From positions 1 to 41,209 of the forward strand of contig JAFQXA010000019.1 in NCBI GenBank assembly GCA_017407205.1: a DNA stretch of 41,209 bases, in the 5' to 3' direction. The translations under genes and the position numbers were made by a program. The DNA comes from Clostridia bacterium. GTDB taxonomy: Bacteria; Bacillota; Clostridia; Christensenellales; CAG-138. Shown here piece by piece: positions 33,755-41,209 of this stretch; position 1 is the stretch's first letter, and each line of letters opens with the position of its first letter. Under the pieces are notes generated by a model. It had not been told where the DNA came from. It was given only the letters and a program-made list of their open reading frames with translations, and did not search any database.

Positions 33755-34579
33755 ATGTCAGAATGTACGCATGATTGTTCAACTTGCGGAGAAAACTGTG
33801 CACAGCGTGAAAAGGAATCGCTTATAGAGCAGCCCCACAAGATGAGCAAAATCAAAAAGGTTATCGGTGTTGTAAGCGGAAAAGGCGGTGTAGGTAAATC
33901 ACTTGTTACTTCGCTCTTGTCGGTTTTGGCAAGCCGTAAAGGCTTTAAGACTGCAATACTTGATGCAGATATAACAGGTCCGTCAATCCCCAAAGCGTTT
34001 GGCGTATCGACTGCAAGAGCAGAGGGCTGTGAGGACGGTATTTATCCCGTAATCACAAAGACGGGTATCAGTGTAATGTCATTGAATCTCCTTGTAGAGA
34101 ATGAAACAGACCCCGTTGTATGGCGCGGCCCCGTTATAGCAGGTGCCGTAAAACAGTTCTGGACGGATGTTATCTGGGGCAATGTAGACTATATGTTTAT
34201 CGATATGCCTCCGGGAACAGGCGATGTTCCGCTTACTGTTTTCCAGTCAATACCCGTTGACGGTATAGTTATCGTTGCATCTCCCCAGGAGCTTGTAGGC
34301 ATGATAGTTGAAAAGGCTATAAACATGGCAAAGCTCATGAATGTCGAAGTTCTTGCACTCGTTGAGAATATGAGCTATGTTTCATGTCCCGATTGCGGAA
34401 AACAAATCCGCGTGTTCGGTGAAAGCCATATAGACGAAATCGCGAAAAAGTATGGTGTTGATACCGTTGCGTATCTGCCGATTGAGCCCAAGCTCGCAGC
34501 GGCTTGTGACAGCGGTATGATAGAATTGTTTGACGGAGGCTGGCTTGATAAGCTTTGCGATAAGATAACAGGCGAATAA
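33755..34579 (+). CDS. Mrp/NBP35-family iron-sulfur carrier P-loop ATPase
   Basis: 274 residues. An N-terminal cysteine cluster (Cys4, 8, 11, 15) resembles that of NBP35. The deviant Walker A GKGGVGKS (42-49) and ADITGPSIPKAFG identify the Mrp/ApbC group, and a CPDCG pair near the C-terminus binds a bridging cluster between monomers. The family carries [4Fe-4S] clusters to apo-enzymes. The window contains several such enzymes (hydrogenase, serine dehydratase, QueG-like protein), though none is in this operon. Ribosome site AGGAGG-like (TAGGAGG) nine bases upstream. Confidence 0.93.
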   Translation: MSECTHDCSTCGENCAQREKESLIEQPHKMSKIKKVIGVVSGKGGVGKSLVTSLLSVLASRKGFKTAILDADITGPSIPKAFGVSTARAEGCEDGIYPVITKTGISVMSLNLLVENETDPVVWRGPVIAGAVKQFWTDVIWGNVDYMFIDMPPGTGDVPLTVFQSIPVDGIVIVASPQELVGMIVEKAINMAKLMNVEVLALVENMSYVSCPDCGKQIRVFGESHIDEIAKKYGVDTVAYLPIEPKLAAACDSGMIELFDGGWLDKLCDKITGE

Positions 34580-34591
34580 ACACATAAAATC

Positions 34592-34626
34592 AAAGCGGGC
34601 AGATTACAAAATCTGTCCGCTTTTTT
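34592..34626. terminator. Bidirectional terminator between Mrp and DHHW genes
   Basis: AAAGCGGGCAGAT pairs with ATCTGTCCGCTTT (one G-T) around a six-base loop, followed by T3 beyond the stem. Confidence 0.88.
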
Positions 34627-34631
34627 GAGGT

Positions 34632-35729
34632 TTACTTTAGTGTTTCGCTGTTGTTTATTACGGAAGTGCTGTATAAGAACAGTATGTCTGCATTCTCAAA
34701 GTTTACAAACGAGCCGACAAATGCAGGATTCATATATCTTATATCAACCAAAATTGTCTGTTTGTAGCCCTGAGCGAGCAAGGGGGCAATACTGCTCGTA
34801 AACGAATCACGGAAAATAATGAGCTTTGAGTCGCTGTTTATTTCGGGATTGTTTATTTCTACAAGCGAAACGGGGCCGTTTAAGAATATCTCGTATTGGT
34901 CGGGGCCTGCTTCCTTTTCGAGCGTGTAAACATCAATTTCCTTGTTGTTTTCATGGTCAAAGACTTCAAATGAATTTATAATTTCGTTTGTAAGATATGA
35001 AATTCTGTCGTTTTTTACGGGGAGCATCAGCTGCCCCTTATATACGCCCGAAAACTCGGAATTCAAAGTGTGCGTTTCATACTTTTGAGGGATGGATGTG
35101 CCCAAACCTTTTGCAAGTGCGTTTGCCGTATCAAGAAGCTTTTCCTGCCTCCAATGCGTGTCGGTGCTGTAATAATCATCTATTGTAAGCGTCGGGAATA
35201 TATCTATGTATTCCATGCCGTCAAGCTTATCCAAAAGCTTTTTGCGGAGTGCCTCATAATCATATGAGGGATAACCGTTTTTATCTGCAAGAAAATAGTT
35301 CTTGTCAGGAATCAATGAGATAAACACACGGTTTGAAGCAGTCTTATACTTTGAAAGCGTGTAGTTTATTCGTTGTGCCGCGTAGTCTATTGACTGCTCA
35401 TCCAAGGGGTAATCAAGCGAGCCTATTGCCCCATCTGCATAGTAAAGGTCATTATTGTCCTTCTGGATAAAAACATAGCGTGATATGACTGCTTTTACGC
35501 TCCTGAAAAAGTCACGTAAGGGGAACTGGTCAAGCGTGTATGTCTCAAAATCCGTCATGGCTTTGCCTGAAAGAACATTGTCAAGCGTTATTTCAGGAAA
35601 CTTTGCAAGTCCTCTGCGCTCCGAATACGAAAAGTCGTCGGGCGCTTTTATGAAGCAAAAGATGGCAAGAGCGAAGAATAAAACGCCGATAACAGAGGTA
35701 ACAATTATATTTTTGAGCTTGTTTTTCAT
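34632..35729 (-). CDS. DHHW-family (AlgX/DltD-like) membrane-anchored acyltransfer partner
   Basis: 365 residues with one N-terminal membrane segment (about 8-28) and an extracytoplasmic SGNH-like domain. The hallmark STDTHWR (Asp190, His192) and the late FRDSFTSS segment, which supplies the Ser/Asp block, identify the DHHW/AlgX-like group. With the MBOAT protein next to it, this type of enzyme moves an acyl (usually acetyl) group to an exported polysaccharide or wall polymer. It starts 14 bases after the MBOAT stop and is last in the operon. The acceptor glycan is not identifiable from this window. Confidence 0.88.
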   Translation of the reverse strand: MKNKLKNIIVTSVIGVLFFALAIFCFIKAPDDFSYSERRGLAKFPEITLDNVLSGKAMTDFETYTLDQFPLRDFFRSVKAVISRYVFIQKDNNDLYYADGAIGSLDYPLDEQSIDYAAQRINYTLSKYKTASNRVFISLIPDKNYFLADKNGYPSYDYEALRKKLLDKLDGMEYIDIFPTLTIDDYYSTDTHWRQEKLLDTANALAKGLGTSIPQKYETHTLNSEFSGVYKGQLMLPVKNDRISYLTNEIINSFEVFDHENNKEIDVYTLEKEAGPDQYEIFLNGPVSLVEINNPEINSDSKLIIFRDSFTSSIAPLLAQGYKQTILVDIRYMNPAFVGSFVNFENADILFLYSTSVINNSETLK

Positions 35730-35743
35730 GTATGTCGCCTCCT

Positions 35744-37162
35744 TTAGAATCTGAAGTAGAGGAACGGATTGAATGAGCCGTCCACCAAGTAGGCAGTAAC
35801 CGCCAAGAGAAGAAGAAGCAATACAATCGGTTCAAGTACATTGATTATTTTTTCAAAGATTGACTTTTCACGCAATTTGCTCAATGTGTTCTTTGCAAAA
35901 GGTGTTGAAGCTATAACGCCGAGTGCAAGCAAAACTCCAAAGTTGCGGAGCGTGTAAATGGTTTCTTCTGTCGCAAACGGAAGGCTTGTAAAGCCGAACA
36001 TTGTGCCTATCTGAGTTATTGCTGCAGGTATGTTTTCTGCGTTGAAAAGAACAAAGCTCATAAGCACAAATATGAATACGTATATGTGATTTATAATTCT
36101 TAAAAATCCCTTTGTTTTTTCAAGGTGCTTATATATAAAGAGCTTTTCGATTATAAGCAATATTCCAAAGTAAACGCCCCAGAGTACGAAGTTCCAGCTT
36201 GCGCCGTGCCAAAGTCCCGTAAGTGCCCAAACGATGAAAATGTTGAGAAGATAACGGGGTAATTTGACTCTGTTTCCGCCCAAAGGAATATAAACATAAT
36301 CGCGGAACCAAGTACCCAGTGATATATGCCATCTGCGCCAAAAGTCTGTAATGCTTGCTGAAATGAAGGGGTAGTTGAAGTTTTCAAGGAAGTCAAAGCC
36401 GAACATTTTGCCAAGACCTATTGCCATGTCGCTGTAACCCGAAAAATCAAAGTAGGTCTGGAGTGTGAATGTTATGGCGTAAAGCCATGTGTAAAGCACG
36501 CTGGGGGAAGAAGTAGTGGCAAAGCCTGAGCAAACCTCGCCCAATGTATTTGCAAGAAGAACTTTTTTGGAGAGACCGATAATGAACCTTCTTATGCCGA
36601 GTGCTGTGTATTCAAAGCTGTGTGTACGCTCGTCAAGCTGCTCGGCAATGGTAGTGTAACGAACAATGGGACCTGCTATAAGCTGGGGGAACATAGCAAT
36701 ATATGTTGCAAGCTTGAAAAAGCTTTTTTGTACAGGGGCATCATGTCTGTAAACATCGACAGTATAGCTTAAAATCTGGAAAGTATAGAAGCTTATGCCG
36801 ATGGGGAGTGCGATTTTCAAAAGGGGGATACTCAAGCCGAATACTGAATTGAAACTTGAAATCAAAAAGTCTGCGTACTTGAAGTAGCCGAGAGTCAGAA
36901 GACTTGACGAAACAGATAAAATCAGGAAAATTCGTGCAAGCCATCTCTTTGTGTTGTTAAAGCGGTCAATCAGAAGACCGAAAATGTAGCCTGCAAAAAT
37001 TGATGCAAGTATCATTATAAGCAAACGAGGCTCGCCCCATCCGTAGAAGAAAAGACTTGAGATGAGAAGAACCGTGTTCTTCAGCTTTTTAGGTGCTATT
37101 AAATATAAAAGAAGGACGGCAGGCAGAAAATAATACAAAAAGGGAATACTTGAAAATACCAT
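35744..37162 (-). CDS. MBOAT-family O-acyltransferase (AlgI/DltB-like)
   Basis: 472 residues, polytopic (about 10-12 membrane segments). It carries the family core GISFYTFQILSYTVDVYR, FPQLIAGPI, NYPFIS..., WRRWHISLGTWFRDYVYIPL and the catalytic-histidine motif ALTGLWHGASWNF (His319). MBOAT proteins of this type pass acyl groups across the membrane for O-acetylation of polysaccharides or teichoic acids. It is paired with the DHHW gene downstream and follows the lipoprotein gene by 40 bases with no terminator between, so the three form one operon. Not DltB itself, because no dltA, dltC or dltD homolog is present. Confidence 0.93.
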   Translation of the reverse strand: MVFSSIPFLYYFLPAVLLLYLIAPKKLKNTVLLISSLFFYGWGEPRLLIMILASIFAGYIFGLLIDRFNNTKRWLARIFLILSVSSSLLTLGYFKYADFLISSFNSVFGLSIPLLKIALPIGISFYTFQILSYTVDVYRHDAPVQKSFFKLATYIAMFPQLIAGPIVRYTTIAEQLDERTHSFEYTALGIRRFIIGLSKKVLLANTLGEVCSGFATTSSPSVLYTWLYAITFTLQTYFDFSGYSDMAIGLGKMFGFDFLENFNYPFISASITDFWRRWHISLGTWFRDYVYIPLGGNRVKLPRYLLNIFIVWALTGLWHGASWNFVLWGVYFGILLIIEKLFIYKHLEKTKGFLRIINHIYVFIFVLMSFVLFNAENIPAAITQIGTMFGFTSLPFATEETIYTLRNFGVLLALGVIASTPFAKNTLSKLREKSIFEKIINVLEPIVLLLLLLAVTAYLVDGSFNPFLYFRF

Positions 37163-37202
37163 AAACTGCCTCCGTCCTATATGTTGTTTTTATATGCTCA
37201 AA

Positions 37203-37835
37203 TTATGCAGCGAGATTTTCTTCTGCTGCCAAAGCTGCGTCAGCGTAAGCTGTCACGATGTTAGCCTTGAGGTTTTCGATGTTTGTAGCTTCGCCGAATG
37301 CTGATACTACGTATTCACCGATTGTGTAGATAACGAGTGTGTCGGGGAAACCGCACATCCACTGACGATTAAGAACATTTGTCTTCAACGCTTCAACGAA
37401 TGCTGCCTGGTTTGCTGCATCTTTTACGTGGAAAGCGCCTGCTGTGAATGTGTTAGCGTTCATCATGTGCATGAGTGAAGCTGCTTCGTCGATATAAGCT
37501 GCTGCATCAGCGGGAACTGCAAGTGTTGCATCAAGAGCTTCTGCATCTGCTGTTGAGAAAGCGCCGGGAGCATCCATAACTGCGTTTTCAGCGTCACCGC
37601 CTGCTACTGCAAACTTCTGTGATTCATCAAATGCTGCCCAGATGTTTACGAGGAGCTCTGTAGCGCCGTTTGTTGCAGCTGCGGGCTCAGTTGTTGTTGC
37701 GGGCTCAGCTGTCTGTGTTACTTCTTCAGTTGCTGAAGGTTCCTGAGTTGCTGTGGGTTCGTTTGTCTTGGGTTCGCAAGCGATTGCCATAACTGCAAGT
37801 ACCAAAACGAGTGAGAGTGCAATAAGTTTTTTCAT
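37203..37835 (-). CDS. Lipoprotein of unknown function heading the MBOAT operon
   Basis: 210 residues. A lipobox (AVMAIAC, Cys20) follows a typical signal, then a Thr/Pro/Glu/Ala linker (about 22-57). The exported domain has VKDAANQAAFVEALKTNV, RQWMCGFPDTLVIYTIGEYV and VSAFGEATNIENLKANIV. This layout (amphipathic helix, then two strands) is reminiscent of the DUF4358 lipoproteins found beside MBOAT/DHHW genes in Firmicutes, but the match is only by eye. It is first in the operon and may assist glycan acylation or presentation at the membrane surface. Confidence 0.75.
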   Translation of the reverse strand: MKKLIALSLVLVLAVMAIACEPKTNEPTATQEPSATEEVTQTAEPATTTEPAAATNGATELLVNIWAAFDESQKFAVAGGDAENAVMDAPGAFSTADAEALDATLAVPADAAAYIDEAASLMHMMNANTFTAGAFHVKDAANQAAFVEALKTNVLNRQWMCGFPDTLVIYTIGEYVVSAFGEATNIENLKANIVTAYADAALAAEENLAA

Positions 37836-37867
37836 TGTTTTTTCTCCTTGTTTTTTAATTCCACACT

Positions 37868-37896
37868 AATATACCATCTATAAATAGGTAAGGCAA
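37868..37896 (-). promoter_or_regulatory. Promoter of the lipoprotein-MBOAT-DHHW operon
   Basis: On the minus strand TTGCCT (37896-37891), 17 bp, then TATATT (37873-37868), with TGG immediately before the -10. Confidence 0.75.
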
Positions 37897-37923
37897 TAGC
37901 ATAATTGTGTCTAAATTGTATAA

Positions 37924-37953
37924 CTTGACGGATTTATGCGAGTTTGCTATAGT
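37924..37953 (+). promoter_or_regulatory. Promoter of the GtrA-like gene
   Basis: TTGACG (37924-37929), an 18-bp spacer and TATAGT (37948-37953); GGAG lies before ATG 37984. Confidence 0.7.
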
Positions 37954-37983
37954 TAATCATAAGTACAGATTGGAGATAAGCAT

Positions 37984-38400
37984 ATGAATAAAATAAAAGA
38001 ATTGATAGTCAAAAATAAAGAGCTCATAAGCTATATATTTTGGGGCGGTATGACAACTGTTGTAAGCTACCTTGTTCTCATTCCGTGCGTTGAGATATTT
38101 AAGCTTGATGAAACTTTAAGCAATATCATTTCGTGGATAATAAGCGTTGCATTTGCGTACATCGTAAACAAGATTTTCGTATTCAAATCCAATAGTTGGG
38201 AGGCAAAGGTCGTTTTCCGTGAGGCCTGGCAGTTTGTTTCGGCAAGGCTTGTTTCATTGCTCATAGCAGATATTCTGATATTCAAGCTCTTGGTCGATGT
38301 TTTTGACTTCAACTATATATGGGTAAAGCTTTTTACAAATGTTCTCGTTGTTATAATGAACTATGTATTCAGCAAGCTTGTAATATTTAAGAAAAAATAA
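37984..38400 (+). CDS. GtrA-like membrane protein
   Basis: 138 residues with four predicted membrane helices. The GtrA signature is clear: ISYIFWGGMTTVVSYLV at the start, IISWIISVAFAYIVNKIFVF in the middle, and NYVFSKLVIFKKK at the end. GtrA proteins are thought to help flip or present polyprenyl-linked sugars for surface glycan decoration. It stands alone under its own promoter, divergent from the acylation operon, which may act on the same glycans. No glycosyltransferase is adjacent. Confidence 0.9.
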   Translation: MNKIKELIVKNKELISYIFWGGMTTVVSYLVLIPCVEIFKLDETLSNIISWIISVAFAYIVNKIFVFKSNSWEAKVVFREAWQFVSARLVSLLIADILIFKLLVDVFDFNYIWVKLFTNVLVVIMNYVFSKLVIFKKK

Positions 38401-38414
38401 GCAAGAGCAGGATT

Positions 38415-38445
38415 AAAGCGGTGTCATGGTGACACTGCTTTTTTT
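38415..38445 (+). terminator. Terminator of the GtrA-like gene
   Basis: AAAGCGGTGTCA pairs with TGACACTGCTTT (one G-T) around a three-base loop, followed by T4. Confidence 0.9.
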
Positions 38446-38455
38446 GTACCCTAAG

Positions 38456-38472
38456 ATATGCAATCTGCATAT
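38456..38472 (+). promoter_or_regulatory. Palindrome upstream of the DUF11-type gene
   Basis: ATATGCA and TGCATAT form a perfect 7-bp dyad around ATC, 58 bases before the ATG. It is a possible operator. The sequence between it and AAGGAGG is AT-rich, with no clear sigma-A promoter. Confidence 0.5.
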
Positions 38473-38530
38473 TATAAAATCAGAAACGGAATTTCATTCG
38501 TGAATTTGAATATATAAGGAGGAATATAAA

Positions 38531-39388
38531 ATGGCGACTTTCACGAACAGAGCAACATTGACATATAACGGAAACGTGAGAAATTCAAACATAGCAACGG
38601 GAGAACTTGTAGAGGTGCTTTCTGTAAGCAAGACTGCCGTGGTTGGCGAATACGGTGCCTTTGATGAGGTAACATATGTAGTCAGCATCGTAAATTCAGG
38701 AACTACCGCTTTCAACGGACTCACAGTAACGGATACACTCGGTGCATATACATTTGACACATCAACGCTTTATCCGCTTACATATGTTGACGGCAGTATC
38801 AAATACTATGTAAACGGTGTACTGCTTCCTGCACCAACAGTAAGCGATACTACGGGCGAGCTTGTAATAAGCGGAATAAATGTTCCGGCAGGCGGTAATG
38901 CAATAATTGTTTACCAGGCTACAACAAATGACTTTGCTCCGCTTGACAGCACATCTTCGATAACAAATACCGTAACGGTCGATGGTGAAACACTTTCATC
39001 CCCGATTACTGCATCTGAAACGGTAACGGCTTTGGATGAGCCTGATTTGACAATCAATAAGAGCATTTCACCGTCTGTAGTTCCCGAAAACAGCAGAGTG
39101 ACCTATACTTTTACAATATTGAATTACGGCAACACGCCTGCTGATGCAGCTGACAATGCAGTTGTGACGGATACTTTTGATCCCATTCTTACAGATATTG
39201 TTGTAACATTCAACGGCACAGTATGGACCGAGGGAACAGAATATACCTACGATGAAGCAACGGGCGTTTTTGCAACAGTTGCAGGCAATATAACAGTACC
39301 TGCTGCAACCTATACGCAGGATCCTGCAACAGGCGAGTGGATTACCACACCCGGTGTAAGCACATTAACAGTTGAGGGAACTATCTGA
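38531..39388 (+). CDS. DUF11-type beta-repeat protein without signal peptide
   Basis: 285 residues made of two DUF11/isopeptide-type beta-sandwich repeats. The first spans about 25-165 (VSKTAVVGEYGAFDEVTYVV, TVTDTLG); the second starts near 172 (LTINKSISPSVVPENSRVTY, VVTDTFDP). Such repeats build fibrous surface or coat proteins, and the Lys and Asn/Asp pairs can form internal isopeptide bonds. Unusually there is no signal peptide, membrane segment or sorting signal. Export would need a non-Sec route, or the protein may be deposited from the mother cell as a spore component; that last point is speculative. Strong AAGGAGG site. Confidence 0.75.
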   Translation: MATFTNRATLTYNGNVRNSNIATGELVEVLSVSKTAVVGEYGAFDEVTYVVSIVNSGTTAFNGLTVTDTLGAYTFDTSTLYPLTYVDGSIKYYVNGVLLPAPTVSDTTGELVISGINVPAGGNAIIVYQATTNDFAPLDSTSSITNTVTVDGETLSSPITASETVTALDEPDLTINKSISPSVVPENSRVTYTFTILNYGNTPADAADNAVVTDTFDPILTDIVVTFNGTVWTEGTEYTYDEATGVFATVAGNITVPAATYTQDPATGEWITTPGVSTLTVEGTI

Positions 39389-39412
39389 CGAAGGTGGGTT
39401 CATACCAAACAA

Positions 39413-39450
39413 AGAACAACCTCCGAAAAGAATAATTCCGGAGGTTGTTC
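39413..39450. terminator. Bidirectional terminator between DUF11-type and catalase genes
   Basis: AGAACAACCTCCG (39413-39425) pairs with CGGAGGTTGTTCT across a 12-base loop; flanks are AT-rich on both sides. Confidence 0.82.
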
Positions 39451-39455
39451 TATAT

Positions 39456-40121
39456 TTATTTGTTGAAAGACACGGGATTTGTTTCACCCGTTGCAAATGC
39501 GTTGGGACCGGGGTCTGAAAGCGAAAAATACATACGAGCGGCTTTTGTTGTTCCGAAATCTGTGTTAGAACCTGAATTTTGCACCTTGTTAAAAGCATTG
39601 CGAAACATCTGATTATGCGCCTCTTCCCGATTTAACAGAAAGTCAATGGTTTCACGAACCTTTTTGTCCTCGATCTGACGATGGAGATACTCATAGACTA
39701 CCTTTGCACGCTGTTCAGATGCAATATTACTCAGCAAGTCTGCACACAAGTCTCCGGTAACTGTTACGTAATCGGCAGTCCATGAATACCCCGAAGCGTT
39801 TATAAGTCCCGGATTTAATCCCAAAATTACGTGTGACTGAATTTCACCTGACGGTACTTTTTCGGCACCAACATCGTGCCCGTTTAACAGGTTAATGGTC
39901 TGCGCTACCATCTCCATGTGTCCCAATTCTTCTGCAGCAATATCAAGAAACAGATCCTTGATTTCCGGGTCTTTGATTCTGAAGCTTTGCGACATATACT
40001 GCATAGCCGCTTTAAGCTCACCGTTGCCGCCGCCAAGCTGTTCCTGTAAAAGCGCCGCATACTGCGGATTGGGCCTTTCCACTGCTACGGGATGAAAAAG
40101 CATCTTTTCGTGTTTGAACAT
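39456..40121 (-). CDS. Manganese catalase (CotJC-like)
   Basis: 221 residues from ATG 40121, set by GGAGG just upstream; an in-frame ATG at 40190 would add an unrelated leader. The ferritin-like four-helix bundle carries the dimanganese ligands: Glu35 (GGNGELKAAM), Glu65 and His68 (AAEELGHMEM), then Glu in ASEQRAKVVYEY and Glu/His in NREEAHNQMF. It converts hydrogen peroxide to water and oxygen without heme, giving an anaerobe oxidative-stress protection. The length, short of that of full manganese catalases, fits the spore-coat type CotJC, but no cotJA/cotJB are adjacent. Confidence 0.92.
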   Translation of the reverse strand: MFKHEKMLFHPVAVERPNPQYAALLQEQLGGGNGELKAAMQYMSQSFRIKDPEIKDLFLDIAAEELGHMEMVAQTINLLNGHDVGAEKVPSGEIQSHVILGLNPGLINASGYSWTADYVTVTGDLCADLLSNIASEQRAKVVYEYLHRQIEDKKVRETIDFLLNREEAHNQMFRNAFNKVQNSGSNTDFGTTKAARMYFSLSDPGPNAFATGETNPVSFNK

Positions 40122-40239
40122 TATATTACCTCCTATATTTTCTCTTATATACCTTTTCCGATTTTCAGAGGAATATACGCATGTGCCCAATCAGCTCATT
40201 TTAAGGTCAAAAGCACGAATTATCAGTACAGGCACAAAC

Positions 40240-40266
40240 AAAGCTCCGTGTTTTTCACGGAGCTTT
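40240..40266 (-). terminator. Terminator of ileS
   Basis: AAAGCTCCGTG pairs perfectly with CACGGAGCTTT around TTTTT, 25 bases beyond the ileS stop on the minus strand, followed by TTTGTTTG. Confidence 0.78.
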
Positions 40267-40290
40267 AAGTTTGTTATTTAATTCAGTGTG

Positions 40291-41209
40291 TTATACACGC
40301 TTGAGTGAAAGAGTTGCCTTTTCGCCGTTGATATCCCATTCCTTGAGATAACCGTCAGCTTCTGTGTCCTTTGAAACTGTTTCAGCCAAAGTGTCGCTTG
40401 CAATAACTGTGCCGTACTTTTCAAAGATTGCAAGAATCTTTTCACTGCCTGAGTATGAAATGCTGATGTGGTCTGTAACCTCAAAGCCTGCTTCCTTACG
40501 CATTGTCTGTATCTTGCTTACAAGCTCACGTACAAAGCCTTCTTCGATAAGCTCTTCTGTAAGTGTTGTATTCAAAACAACTGCAAGGTCACGTTCGCTT
40601 TCGCAAACAAAGCCTTCCTTCTGTGTTACATCAATCAAAACATCGTCTTTTTCAAGTTTGACGGTTGAGCCTTCAAGCTCGAATGTGTAAGCACCGTCTG
40701 CATTTATAGCGCTTACAACAGCATCACCGATACCGTTACCTGCAAGATACTGATTTATCTTGGGCAATATCTTACCGTAACGGGGGCCCAATGTCTTAAG
40801 CTGGGGCTTTACACGGTATGAGATGAATTCCTTTGCATCGGTTATGAACTCAACGCTCTTTACATTAAGCTCTTCTGCGATTATTGAAACAAACTCAACG
40901 GGGAGCTTTGCACCCTGAACAAGCATCTGACCTATGGGCTGGCGGTTTTTGATGTTAGCTGTGTTTCTTGCACTTCTGCCCAATACAACGATTGAGAGAG
41001 CTTCGTCCATGTGTGCTTCAAGCTCTTTGTCAATGAAGCTTTCTTCAACAGCGGGGAAGTCACAAAGATGTACGCTTTCGGGAGCTTCCTTATCTACACT
41101 CTTTACCATGTTCTGATACATGGCCTCAGCCATGAACGGAGTAAACGGTGCGCTCAAAAGTGACATTGTCTTGAGTGCTGTGTAAAGTGTCATGTATGCA
41201 GATTCTTTA
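40291..41209 (-). CDS. ileS: Isoleucyl-tRNA synthetase, C-terminal part (5' end outside window)
   Basis: The frame is open to the window edge, so about 306 C-terminal residues are seen. It charges tRNA-Ile with isoleucine. The anticodon-binding helical domain (ALKTMSLLSAPFTPFMAEAMY) and the segment LGRSARNTANIKNRQPIG are diagnostic. The latter matches the eukaryote-like type 2 IleRS. The protein ends in beta/helical extensions without the cysteine zinc finger that closes type 1 bacterial enzymes. Type 2 enzymes are intrinsically less sensitive to mupirocin; that is family knowledge, not shown here. The catalytic HIGH and KMSKS regions lie outside the window. Confidence 0.94.
   Translation of the reverse strand, partial: KESAYMTLYTALKTMSLLSAPFTPFMAEAMYQNMVKSVDKEAPESVHLCDFPAVEESFIDKELEAHMDEALSIVVLGRSARNTANIKNRQPIGQMLVQGAKLPVEFVSIIAEELNVKSVEFITDAKEFISYRVKPQLKTLGPRYGKILPKINQYLAGNGIGDAVVSAINADGAYTFELEGSTVKLEKDDVLIDVTQKEGFVCESERDLAVVLNTTLTEELIEEGFVRELVSKIQTMRKEAGFEVTDHISISYSGSEKILAIFEKYGTVIASDTLAETVSKDTEADGYLKEWDINGEKATLSLKRV

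Overview
The window reads as chromosome of an anaerobic Gram-positive bacterium of the Clostridia type, probably from a gut, rumen or digester community. The evidence is a Bacillus/Clostridium-type long SRP RNA, strong AGGAGG ribosome sites and sigma-A style promoters, a clostridial [FeFe]-hydrogenase, a two-subunit iron-sulfur L-serine dehydratase, a VanY carboxypeptidase, a cohesin/dockerin surface system and a zinc-finger-less isoleucyl-tRNA synthetase. I cannot name a genus. No tRNA, CRISPR array or transposase gene was seen.

Bases 1-3401: two tandem secreted proteins, the first cut by the window edge. Both end in the cysteine-peptidase (transglutaminase-fold) domain known from the pseudomurein endoisopeptidases PeiW/PeiP of methanogen phages. 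The complete one carries four units of pseudomurein-binding-type repeats ahead of it. Pseudomurein is an archaeal wall polymer, so finding these genes in a bacterium is the most striking feature here.

Bases 3400-10210: a stand-alone TipAS drug-binding protein behind a terminator-like leader hairpin; an [FeFe]-hydrogenase; the SRP RNA; a response regulator, sensor kinase and membrane-anchored accessory protein in one operon; and a VanY-type D,D-carboxypeptidase whose ribosome site lies in a perfect inverted repeat.

Bases 10359-18540: a 2140-residue secreted WapA/Rhs-type YD-repeat toxin with a short C-terminal toxin tip, followed by three small AT-rich genes (candidate immunity or orphan-immunity proteins). 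All three have their stop codon inside the same short repeat, which suggests a modular cassette array.

Bases 18567-23980: housekeeping and accessory metabolism. galE and a QueG-like iron-sulfur protein diverge from two promoters that share the same two hexamers in mirror image. The serine dehydratase subunits, a macro-domain protein and a von Willebrand A protein follow.

Bases 24158-32210: a three-gene operon encoding a BspA-like leucine-rich-repeat protein with a dockerin, a membrane-anchored cohesin-like protein, and a long protein with a cohesin-like domain, leucine-rich repeats and two dockerins. This looks like a self-contained cell-surface assembly without enzymes.

Bases 32179-41209: a histidine phosphatase, a metallo-beta-lactamase-fold protein and an Mrp/NBP35 ATPase; a lipoprotein-MBOAT-DHHW operon for export-coupled acylation of a glycan; a GtrA-like membrane protein; a DUF11-type repeat protein; a manganese catalase; and the 3' part of ileS.
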